From Lytechinus variegatus (taxonomy: Eukaryota; Echinodermata; Echinoidea; Temnopleuroida; Toxopneustidae): DNA of 64,000 bases. A program made the translations under genes and the position numbers. The number at the start of each line of letters is the position of its first letter. Positions within the stretch are counted from its first letter, which is position 1. Below the pieces are notes generated by a model. The model was not told the origin of the DNA. It worked only from the letters and a program-made list of their open reading frames with translations, and made no database searches. The DNA lies in contig NC_054757.1 of assembly GCF_018143015.1 (NCBI RefSeq), positions 6,616,501 through 6,680,500 on the forward strand, given 5' to 3'. Positions 12,201-23,519 of this stretch are shown piece after piece.

Positions 12201-15049
12201 CTCCAGAGTCAAGATGAGACAAATGAATGGACAAATAATATCTTTTTAATTAGATCCCCCGACCGGGAGTGCAAATATTACCTTTGTCTGAAAGCTAATT
12301 GTGAGGCTTTTATCTTCCTTGTTTGTAAACTGAGCATTGTTTGAGAGGGGATGCTATATTGTTATCCTATCTCTTAATGGATGACAGAGGAATTGAAATG
12401 AAGAATGTGTGCGGTGAATAGGAAATCCAAAGTATTTTTCGAAATTAAGATAATGAAAAATGCCCTTGACAGCATCTTGTCAAGGATATTTAATGCGAAA
12501 AAAATTTAAGGGAAAAGAACAGTCAAGTTTTTGGATCGTATATCGGTTCTAAATGCAAAAAAGTCCCCACCATCACAGAGAATTACATGCATGTAAAGAT
12601 AGTGGTGAATACTAAATAGCAAACACAGGGTGATTTTACTCAATAAAAAAAATATAACAAGAATTTCAATCCAACAATGCCTTTGAAAAAATCTTTCCAA
12701 GGATAATCGGTTTTTTTTTGATGAAGACAAAATTCTTTCTGTCTTTCCCCTCTAATACTACCACCACTTTCCTATGTCTCTCTACAAAATAATTTCTTTC
12801 TTTTTTTGTTTTTCATTTAAAGTACAAGCTACAGCGTAAAAGTTCAAGCAAAATACCATTTACTCTCATGAAATACACCAAATTACCCCATCATGTTACA
12901 TAAAAAATCCATTACACAACTTGACAGTATCGTTCTAAAGACATTACAAGTACACTGACAGCACAAATGCCTCTAAAATGCTTCTACAACATTCCCCCCT
13001 CTATTTTACACAGTGCAGTTCAACAATGTTCTCAAATTATCCCGATATCCATCTTGGCTCACTTCAGACGTCTACGAGCTGACGTCTAAAGAGGGAGCGA
13101 TGAACTTGCAAATTTGAGAAAATGCTTTAACGAGGGCTGAAGAAAGAAAAATCATGGTATCAAATGTCAACACGACTCCTTGAAACGACCATTATCCACT
13201 CCCTACACCTGGGGCATGGAAAATCATAAAGACGACAAGAGTAAAATCACAGGACTTCCCTCGAACAGAACACACAGAATAACACGTTCCTTTTGTATTC
13301 TTTGTTTGCCTACAACAATTCGAGGTACGATTTCTCTCTCCATAGCAAAAATTTTCACACAAGATGGCCTAGACCTCAAAAAGCCCCAGTTCAAAAGACA
13401 AAAAAAAATATTTGAAAATGTACTCATTGTTGTTTTCTGTGAAGACATTTTACGATTCTAAGGCCTAGAGGCAACTATGAAAGATTTTATATTGAAGGCT
13501 AAAGTTATCGATCATGATGTTCATGATGCATTCCCACAAATTCCCCAATACTAAATAGATAAAAAATTAAAAATATACCCAAAGAGGAACTACATGTACG
13601 AAAAATATATGAATTGCAGTCAGGGAAAACTTGTAATGTCATTTTTAAGGATTCAGATATTCTTAAGATACCGTACACATCAATTAGTTCTGTCAAATTA
13701 TCATCATATATCAACTTTGTTCAATTTATAAAAAAAATATATTTTGAATATTTTGATCACAATTATTGTATTTTTAATTAAAACGTCTTCATTCATCTTT
13801 AGCCAACAGATCCATATTCAGTATCAGTAGTGTAAGCCTACTATATGAGTCAATCAATTTCGAGGGGCAGAACATAAAAATAATAATAGATGCAAGCTAG
13901 TGAAGTTAGCAAGCAAAAATAGACATTTCTACATTTTTTAATATGAAAATCTACTTTTATGACAGATTTCAACATACATGTAATATCAAAACAAAAATGT
14001 AAATTTCTTTTTTTTTCTTGGTCTCTGAAATTTGGGGGATCAGGAGCCCCCCCCCATCTGTATGCCAGCATGTACAGATACACAATACATCTGCAAAAAA
14101 TACATCAGCACAAAAATGCACACATAAGACATCACTCCACACCACTTGTTCACGTTTTCAGTAACAAGTCACAATCTGTAAATTCTAGGATTGGGTCACT
14201 TGTTGCATCAAATGACGGTGTACTTTTTGACGATTCTAACAAGCACAACTCAAATCTCAAAGCAAGCTATTTAATAGAAGTCTGTCATTCCCTAAAACTG
14301 AGCAGCTTCTGACACGTTACCTGAGGTCATTCACACCATGAATAAAATATACTGTATAGATGTGTAAAGAAAAACCTCCTACCCTATGAACAATAACATA
14401 ATCTCAGTCTGAAAGTTAAAAGGAAATACAAAACTTTTTTATTGTCTAAGTTTTAGATTTAGTTTTTTGGCCCCCCCCCCCACCTCCCCCATTCTTATTC
14501 GGTTAAGGTTTAGTTAGGTGTTCGTCTGGGGTTTTTTCTCATTGAATTTGTGATTATATGATGTTTTTAATATTTCTTTAAGTACAATTTTTTTTATGGG
14601 TTGGCCTCACACAAGGTTTCTTCCTTTTTGGTCATTACCTTCCTCACTTTCTATTAATTTGATGTTCATTGTATTTACATTGTCTATCTTTTTAATGTAT
14701 TTTATCTTGATCTCTTGAGAAATAAAAAAATGAAACTTTAAACATGAAAAGTTGAAAATTGTGCTCATTTTAATTAACTGATCTCTATCCATTCTTCACA
14801 CTACAATGATAATATTTTGATAATGATTTTCAAGATATTCATTTATCTAATTTCTTTTTCTCATTCATTCTTATTGCAGCAATCAGTTCTACAACATCCC
14901 TCCTTTGAATTTACAACTGTATCCCTTTCTGTTGCTACCACCAGACTATTACAATAATACAGAAGAATAAGAATTGTTTGAGACATTCATTGTTCATTAC
15001 ATCACTTTGGCACAACAATGAGTACATCAAAAAATATTTATTAATACCA

Positions 15050-15200
15050 TGGTCACATTTGTTCTACAGCGGCCGTACGGCGAGTCAAAAACAGCCGTTT
15101 TAACATTTTTGTACCAGCTAAAAATAGGTGGTTTGAATAAAAATGAATAAAACGGCTGTTTTCGACTCGCCGTACAGCCGCCGTAGAGCAAATGTGACCA
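15050..15200. mobile_element. 151-bp MITE-like element
   Basis: Ends are TGGTCACATTTG and CAAATGTGACCA. The inverted match extends inward with small gaps through CTACAGCGGCCGTACGGCG and GAGTCAAAAACAGCCGTTTT. The loop between the arms is only ~45 bp, so single strands could form a long hairpin. Non-coding. Confidence 0.85.
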
Positions 15201-15661
15201 AGGCATTATTTATATTTATTGGTCAATTTTGCCTCCGACTAAGATTCTGCTAAGATCAAAAGCTTAGGCCCCTTTTGACTCTATAATTTACTCCATTGGC
15301 TCTTTTTTTAGATAAGCAGTTTTCAGCAGCTTATTTTTGCCAAAAAATATTAAGTGTCATTGATTTATTTCATTTAATTTCATTTGTCTAAACTGAACTT
15401 CATACAACTCCTTATGCCGATATTTAGAATGAATCAGAGTCTGTCTTTCATTACTTATTAAGTTGACTCACTTTGATATCAAATAAGATTTCCCCTCCAC
15501 GTAAACTTTGCTCAACTTTCTAAAGGAGCATCCTGAAGACGATCCACGGCCGTAGACAGATATCAATTCCCCAGCAAGTAATAAATTGGAAGTTGAACAG
15601 GAATCGTATGTGGATGGTAAAAATTGAAACAGGGAATGTCACAAGAAATCATTTTTTTTTA

Positions 15662-16075
15662 TTTAAAGATAAATGAAAGTAGTTGCAGTAAACACCGATT
15701 TCACGAGAAAGTTTGTAAAACCAAGCTTAATTGTCACTATATCATCAATGATCTAGATCTGGTACAGTTACATAATCTAAACTTTGTGAAATCTTGAAAT
15801 CTACGCTGAAAAATGTTCACGCTGAAGATCACCAACACAGATAAGTGCATGTGGGACAGTGTATTGTATTGCTTTGAATGTCGGCCTGACACTTGGCCCC
15901 AATCCGGTGCTTATTGCTAATTTCCTAGCACTTACACAATTTCTTCCAGAATCTTTTGGCACATATTTTTTTCATTTAAACAAAACAGACACTTTGGTGG
16001 TCATTTTATTGGATTTTGTACGAACTCATTTTGAAATCATTGCCACAACTAGCATTCATCTTTAACTTTGGCTAC
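15662..16075 (+). repeat. ~400-bp dispersed repeat, copy 1
   Basis: This segment matches, in inverted orientation, 23120-23519. Shared landmarks include GTAGTTGCAGTAAACAC, GAAATCTACGCTGAAAAATG, CCAACACAGATAAG and ACTAGCATT. Similarity is interrupted by small indels, so the copies are not recent. No coding capacity is visible. Confidence 0.75.
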
Positions 16076-16282
16076 AGAGAGAGCATGAACCTGGGCGTCT
16101 GATGGATTATCAAAAAGGCTTTTAATTTATGTTAAATGTTATCATAATCATCACCATCATCATCATTCATTGTCATTAATCATCAATCATCAGCTATGTC
16201 ATCAAACTCTAATTGTTACCATTACACAGCAGATCAAAGATAACCCAGAATGGGGCAAAAAATCTGACTAGCCCCCCCAAAA

Positions 16283-16354
16283 AAAAAATTTAAATAAACA
16301 AATGAATGAATGAATGAATCTATGAATGAATGAATGAATGAATGAATGAATGAA

Positions 16355-16386
<32 letters not shown>

Positions 16387-16396
16387 AAATAATATG
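16283..16396. repeat. Tetranucleotide microsatellite (GAAT/AAAT)n
   Basis: (TGAA)n grades into (TAAA)n. A C-homopolymer (~16411-16423) follows closely and another G run lies at 16739-16746. Simple sequence. Confidence 0.95.
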
Positions 16397-16459
16397 GGCA
16401 TGTGCCCCTTACCCCCCCCCCCCCAATTCATACCTATCCCAAACATTTAGAGTTAGCAA

Positions 16460-16715
16460 TCATACCACATGCTCTTCATCTCTTGGAGACTGAAGAACAG
16501 GGGTAGTGTTTTAGATTCAAGCACAACACCATCAAGCAATAAAGCTGTCCTGAAACGGATCCTATTGCAAGTTGATCAAGGCCCAGTAGTTCTATACGAT
16601 CACCTGACCCTCTAGGATTAGTATGGGCGTATCCATAACTATAATCATAATGTTGAATCACAGTAAACACACCTGGACCGGAGTATCGTTGCCATACATG
16701 TATCTATCACCTGTT
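16460..16715 (-). pseudogene. Possible decayed coding fragment
   Basis: On the minus strand one frame reads WQRYSGPGVFTVIQHYDY then SYGYAHTNPRGSGDRIELLG. A second frame takes over near 16560 with TALLLDGVVLESKTLPLFF and SLQEMKSMWYDC before a stop. Protein-like composition in two consecutive frames suggests a coding remnant with a frameshift, or two exons with a tiny intron. I do not recognise the family. Confidence 0.25.
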
Positions 16716-17840
16716 CCAGAGGCTGCAAAATAGAACCGGGGGGGGGTGAGGGGACTTCAGCCCCCTCCCCCATTTTTTCCAAAACTGTAACAAAAAGCGT
16801 AAAAATTGCCAAATGATTATGTGACTTTTAGCATGGCCAGCACCCTACCCACGATTTAAAAACCGTTCTGCAACTCCTATGTTCAGGGTCAGAGGGGAGT
16901 AATAGAATTATTCATGTTATTCTTGAGAGAGATGATATCTTGAACTATGCAGACATATCCCATCAAGACATTTGAGATGATCAACATGCTGCAAGACCTC
17001 ACAACTGAGAATTTCTACGACCGAGCGTAAGCGTGCAGAGACCCACATCTCTCTAAAATTCACCAAGGAAATGCTTCACTCAAAAACAGATATCATACCA
17101 AAAATTTAGTTAAAAGGTTTTTTGTGCTTTGAAAGTACGTCATACAACATCAGTCAGAACAATAGCAACATTACATCATAAAATTATATGAGTTTTTCAT
17201 CTGAACTCAAATAATTGATCTAATTTTTATTTGATTATCTGTTCAGCTAATATTATACAATTACAAACAGTTTAAAAACTTTAAATTTAGTAATCATGAG
17301 TAATTTAATTTTCAGCTGATGAAAAAAACTTCTGTGACCTTACAGAACAATTCAATTTTCATAAAACTCTCCAGAGATTCAGCAAACAAAACTAACCAAA
17401 AGAAACAAGAAAAGAAAAAGAACTAATGAAAAGAGACAGACACAAAGAGAAGGCCTCATTACAAAAATCAAATATTATTTCAGCATTGTCAAACTCCCGG
17501 CAACTCCCACTTCAAACAATGTTCATTACATCAGACAAATATAAATCCAACTTTTGTTATCCATTTTCTACCAGAATGAAAATAAATATATTTTCCTTTC
17601 AGAAACAGTTTCAATGCTCTTCCATGGATTTGTGATTTTGATTGTTACTTGGAAAATTGATCATTTGAAGCTTGGCAATTAGTGGTCAAAAGATGTATGC
17701 TCTCATTGTATTCCTGTACATAATTATACTTAACCCTACAATACAATCTGGTTTACATTCATTCATTGATAATTTTCAAGCCCTTGAATTATGATGTTTA
17801 CATTCTCATTCTGCACATAAACATGAGTCACATGAAATAT

Positions 17841-18062
17841 TTACATTAGGGGTTTCCTGAGGCAAATAACATTGTTGAGTTCGAGCTGTTTTTCATGTAC
17901 CTGAAAGACGTCTGAATAAGAATGTAATGGAGGGGAACCATAAATCAAATACCAACGGGAGCTCAACCATGACTGGCTATTGTTTGACAATGTCAAATTA
18001 CCTATAATCAATATATCACTAGCGCTGTCAATCCATGCTTTTGGAATTCCCATGAGCAACTT
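17841..18062 (-). other. Weak exon-like open frame
   Basis: A minus-strand frame of about 55 codons (…WIDSASDILIIGNLTLSNNS…, …SSRWYLIYGSPPLHSYSDVF…) reaches CAG followed by GTACAT, a possible donor. No matching neighbour exon and no recognised domain. It may be chance. Confidence 0.15.
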
Positions 18063-19354
18063 GCAGCACCTTTATGATGAGAAATATTAAAGTACAGCAG
18101 CCCCCGTAATGAGATTTCATCTGATGTGAAAATTGTGAATTATTACATCTGATAGCAATGTGTTTTGGCAACCAGAAAGACATAAGGTATTGGTTTGGTT
18201 TCATATTTTGACATCCTGTGAACCAATACCATTGGAATTATTATCTTTATTTTGAGATGGAACTTAATTGAAACTCTCGACCGTATATGAAAGAATAGAT
18301 TAAAATGATGCTGTACAATGCTGTGGTAATACAGACAGCACATTAAAAAAAATGTGTAAGATTTAAAGGATTGAAATTAGAAAAATAGTGGCTGAACCAT
18401 GAAGAATTCTTTTCAAATTTTAAGGTGGATAGGAAGAAAAAAAATGTTAAAAATCATTTGAGTTTTTGCATTAGTTTAAGATATTTTAAAGTTCCAGTGA
18501 GTGCATATGGCAAAAATAATCATACTAGAGATCGACAACATTTTTTTTACAGTAAAGTATACAGACCATTACACAATGCCACTGATACAAAAAAATATGA
18601 GTCTAAAAATGCAAAACATTGACTTTTCAACTCCCTATCACTCAGGGAGAATTACATTAAAGACAAGTAAAAAAGAAATTGATTACTTCTTGACTTGTCA
18701 ATTTAACATCAAGGTAGCCTACACTTATATTTTTTCTGATTAAATGTAGAATATGATTCTACACCATCAAATTAAGATGGAGACACATGCACTCTCGGAA
18801 ATGTTTTAACCCACTTAGCAGGTTCATGTGCCAAGCAACTTAATATATTTTTACTGAGATTTCATTGATGACCTAATTTGCCAATTGAAAATATATTAAA
18901 ACAATACAAATTGATAAAATAAATTAACTCGAAGTAACACTCACCAAAAGAAAGTACAAAGATCTTCCCACCTCGGACAATTATCTCCCAAACCGCAAAA
19001 TGTAAATAGAACTCACGAGACGAAAGAAGGATATGAAATCAAAACTATGACGGTGCCCCTTCACTCCAGAGTCTACAGAGACAAATTTTATGAATCACAG
19101 ATTTACTTCTGCCAATTCCAATTGTCACCAACCAAGGACCACAGGATCTCCAGCGGGCCGAGTCAAGTATTGTTTTAATCCAAAAGTATTGATCCAGATT
19201 GCGGGTGGACTTTTGCAACAAAAAGGAGACAAGAAGCCGTGTGAGGACCATAAAGATTGAAGTAAATCAAAACAGAGTTCCTTCGCAAATCAAATCAAAT
19301 CTCCTTCTAAAGTGACGTTTGTGGGTTATTGGATGATGATGGCAGACTAAAAAT

Positions 19355-19842
19355 AAGTAGGGTCTTACCAAATGTGGATTTATTTAAAAGTTTTGTGAAG
19401 AAACAAAAGGAAATTGAGCATCACCTAGCCAAGAAAAGAAACAAACTCACTGTACACTTTAAGAAGTGGCGATTTGATATATGATTTTTATTTTAGATAC
19501 AGGTAGTTCCCCATTTTCCATTTTATTTGTTTTTGTATCTTAAATTGAGACTTGTACAATGCACAGAGTAGTATGCTACAATTGATTATACATGTAAATT
19601 TATCTCGATGTGTATTTCCTTTAGAGTAACCTGTATCGTCCAATGTTTTATTTTGATTTATGTCACCCTTTTTATTTTTTTATTTTTTTTTTCCATTTAT
19701 TTTTATTTCATCTTTGTTTTGTGATTTTACTGCTTTTGAACTGTTTTGAATCATTCCAATTACCTGTAAATATTGTGATTATATGTGATTTTGAATACCA
19801 ATAAAACACATAATTAAAAAAAAAAAAAAAAAAGTAGGGTCT
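19355..19842 (+). pseudogene. Processed retrocopy (3' end of an mRNA) with poly-A and target duplication
   Basis: The 11-mer AAGTAGGGTCT occurs at 19355-19365 and again at 19832-19842, directly after a run of about 18 A. Between them lie a short open frame with no introns (19368-19484; ends ...KKRNKLTVHFKKWRFDI then TGA), ~330 bp of UTR-like sequence, an AATAAA signal (~19799) and the A-tract. This is the structure of a 5'-truncated retroposed transcript on the plus strand inserted by target-primed reverse transcription. The source could be a cellular mRNA or a LINE; the 38-residue tail is not one I recognise. Confidence 0.7.
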
Positions 19843-22449
19843 ACTACTGAGTCAACTTCGAGAAAACAGTAAATCTGAGAGAATTATAGGGATGACTGAA
19901 TCGTTACAAAAAAAATATGACAGTTCTGGATGGTTGGTTGGAGAACTTGGTGTTTCATTCATGATTACTCTGGCAACAACTAAAATCCTTATGTGTGATT
20001 CACCAAGTGTGCGGGGTTATGAAATTCCAGTATGTCTTTGTGAAAGGAATCCCAAGGGTAGGGGAATGAGGGAAGAAGTTCAACTCTTTGGCACTCGCTT
20101 CATATCGACGCCGCCGGTGTTGGCAAAGAACAATTTCTCTGACAGTTTTGACTGTAAAATTGTATCACTTGAGCAACTTTGTTCTTCAGATTGAATGTTG
20201 TTTTCAAGAGAAGAGACTGTAACGATTAACAGTGCATATGGCAAATGCAGTCATGTAGTGTTCTTCCAAATTTGCTCTCGAATGTTATCAATTATTGACT
20301 TTGTGCAAAAGAAAATTATTTCCTCCTTTCAAATTTTACGTCAATCCATGTAAGTCAAACATCCAAAAAGTGCCTCATAATGTTCACATTACAAAATGTC
20401 ATTTCAATATTTCAGTTTGAGTCCTAAAAAATCCAAGATCAAAATCTGATCAATTAGCTGATGACGTTGTTGGAACAAAGATTTCAGATGGCACCGTATC
20501 TAAAAACAGTTATCCAGAAGTGAAGCAAGAAAAGCAGCAAATATATCCAATTTAGTCACAACGTGAAAAAGTATTCAAAAGTGAAAACTGCATTCCATAT
20601 CCAGATCTACATGTATGAACCAATGCTGGTAGTGCTTTCATTTAAGAAAACTATGTATTGCCACAAGTTGAGCTATCGTAACACCAAGGAGCATGCAATG
20701 TTTAACTATTTCCAGTTTTCAAACAAAATAATTATGATCCAAAGAAAGATGAATCAAAATATAACAATATTCCTCCACTTGGCTTGCTTCCAAAGTTTCT
20801 TTCACAGGACAACTGGGGAGACTCTCAAAAATTAGTTAGGAAATTGTTTTATAGTCCATATAAATGGTTTGTCCAAACTGGTGAATGAATCACTCATAAT
20901 GATCACAAAAACAATAGAAAAAATATAGCCACAAGCTGACCAGAGTAGAATCTTAGGTCTTGTGATCCATGGACTGATAGGTCCATGTATGAACTCAGAG
21001 TCACTTAAAGTTTATTTCAACAATATTTCACCCTCTGAATGCTTCCTATTCTTGACAAGTTCGGTGCAAACTCTGCTCTCTGGTTAAATGGTGAAGCAAA
21101 ACTGTTGCCAATCCTAGAGCTTACTAAAGCAGTATGTAACAACTACTTTTACTCAAGGAGACAAGACCATATATCACATAGCTCTGTGAAAACGATCCTT
21201 TCCTTAAAGGAAACTTTTAGTGTCACTATGAATTTCTAATCTTTCAATATATCAGATCCCTCCTGCATCTTTTGTTAGACTGGCTGCCAAGACAGGTCTC
21301 TGATAAAGTGAAAGCAACACCAGTTGATGAATCAACTCTTGTGCTAAAAAAGCACTAAGTTTCAGAAATCGATTGCCTAAAGAAGTGTCTGAGCAGATCC
21401 TCAGGAGGTCCTGGGAAAAGAATCCTTGTACTTCTGGGGAAACGAATCCAGAGTCACCTGGAAGTGGATATTCCTCTCTCAGGATCCTACAGGTGTGTGT
21501 CTCAACGACAGATCGACAGATCGGCTACTGAGAACCTCTCAGAAGCTGCAATGTCCAGCACATCACACTGCAGGACAGGAGAGGGATATCGGACCCCCTC
21601 TCAGTCTTGTGTAGTGTAGTCTTGCAATACAGACCTACTGGCCCGTGTTCAACAAGAGGAATGATGATGGAGTCGCTGACCGGCAATCGGTAGATGAGAG
21701 GTTCAAATCCCGCTGGTTCCAAGATTTTTTTTTCTGATTTACTTTTCAGATCGAATATACAATGATATTTACTGGGCGCAAGCCTAAAATTTGAATCAAG
21801 GAATGACAAGGATGAGAATATTTTGAAGTCAAATTTCAAAATCATCATAACACAATAACCTCAATATGAATTAGCTGCTGGCTTAAATAAATTGCTTCTA
21901 TTTATTAACCGAAGTAGGATTAAAAAGAAAAGATAATAAAATGTACCATGTTTTTTCCATGGAATCATGAAAGACAATTATTGGACTTTTTTACATAAAC
22001 TATGTTTATCTGTTTGAATTCCAGCTCACAGTATGACCCATGTAAGTCATTCATACCATCATGAAAACATTTAAGATTTATGATTACTTAATTCAAAGCA
22101 GTCTGATTACCTGATTCTGGGGTTTAAAAATAAGAGTAATAACACAAGTTATACATATCCAACTTGATTTTATGAGACAGGGAATAAAAGAAAGACTGTT
22201 TTATTTGCCTTTCTTTTTCAGACCTTAACGTTATAAAGTTATATGGCTTCACACAATTAAAGATTCAGACCGGACCCAAAAATGAAACTGATAAATTATA
22301 TACCAATCAAAAGCTTATGAGCTACTTAATACAGCAAGGTATGCTTTATGCATTTTCACCGCTTCCCAGCTGAGTATTTTGCTTAAGAATATTCCAATTA
22401 TCGGGCTTCGAACCCCGTTTAGAAAATAGGCTTTATTGTGCTTTTCACC
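19843..22449. other. No defined gene; tRNA-like relic near 21650-21730
   Basis: No gene is supported. Around 21700 a B-box-like GAGGTTCAAATCC is followed by CGCTGGTTCC and a run of T, as in a tRNA or tRNA-derived SINE, but a full cloverleaf cannot be drawn. Confidence 0.3.
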
Positions 22450-22950
22450 TGCCTCGAGACCGTGACGTCACGTTGTGTAAGAAGCGTCGTGATTCCATAG
22501 GTTTGTACACAGAAAAACTGGGTGATTTTTTGTTTTCCAGATAACGCATTTCATTCTCTTCACTTCTATCACAGAGGGATATCGCATATATTTTTTCCCA
22601 CAAGCTTGAATTTATGAAATCTACAGTTTTGAACTAGTTTTTGCCATATTTTATTTCCTGCTTATTTGGCGCAGATTTCAATTCTATCTGCATTTAGATT
22701 ATGTATAACAACTGACATAGCAATTTAGGCCCAATAAGAGCCAAACAAAGAAATCACAAAAAAGGTAGTGAATAGTTGTAGGTTTACAACAATTTGAACA
22801 GTGAATAATTTTGAGTGCCATTTTCATCTGAAAACGAAAAAAAAATGGATTCATAACATGGAAATGGAAGAAAATACCCAATGCTTTTGTACACAAACCT
22901 ATGGAATCACAACCCTCCAGACACAACGTGACGTCATTTCCAGGCAACGT
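22450..22950. mobile_element. ~500-bp inverted-repeat element
   Basis: Left-end phrases TGACGTCACGTTGTGT (~22463) and GATTCCATAGGTTTGT (22491-22506) recur inverted as ACACAACGTGACGTCA (22921-22936) and ACAAACCTATGGAATC (22893-22908). Exact outer boundaries are not clear. Non-coding; class not assignable. Confidence 0.6.
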
Positions 22951-23119
22951 GGGGGTGTTCAATCAAAGCGTAATTTGGAGGAGCAGTTTCTTTGATTTTT
23001 ATTTAATATTTTTAACTATTGGAAGGAGATATATGTAATATTTTTGGTATATTTGTATTGTATGAATCATTACCTTTATTTTGATATATGATTGTTTTTA
23101 CACCGGTCAGGGTCTTTAA

Positions 23120-23519
23120 GGTATAAGTCTTGAAAACTACCTACGTCAATGCAGACATTAAAGGTAAATGCTAGTTTTGGTAACGATATCAAAATCAGTT
23201 CGTTCAGAATCCAATGAAATGACCACCTATGTGTCTGTTTGTATAAATAAAACGCATTGTGTAATTGCTGAGAAATCAGCAAATAAGCACAGGATTCGGG
23301 TAGAGCGTCGGGCCCGACGCTCTAAGCAATAATTATACATTGTCCCACGTGCGCTTATCTGTGTTGGGGATCTTCGGTGTGAACATTTTTCAGCGTAGAT
23401 TTCAAGATTCACAAAGTTCAGTTAATAGATCCTCAATGATATACTGACAATTAAGCCTTGTTTTACAGACTTTCTCATGAAATCAGTGTTTACTGCAACT
23501 ACTGGAATTTCTCTTTAAA
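23120..23519 (-). repeat. ~400-bp dispersed repeat, copy 2 (inverted)
   Basis: Reverse-complement counterpart of 15662-16075, sharing CATTTTTCAGCGTAGATTTC and CTTATCTGTGTTGG. Contains a small insertion relative to copy 1 near the GC palindrome GAGCGTCGGGCCCGACGCTC (23303-23322). Confidence 0.75.

Larger units (their letters stand above)
10780..15049. other. Mostly unassigned DNA with one element and one exon-like piece
   Basis: Apart from the element at 11483-11700 and a weak exon-like segment near 12010-12200, this stretch has no gene I can support. It contains short G/C runs (11163, 14048, 14470) and AT-rich sequence. Confidence 0.35.

Noticed and set aside
21650..21730. tRNA-Ser/Leu-like gene ending in a T run
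   Set aside because: Only a B-box and part of a possible anticodon arm are visible; no acceptor stem.
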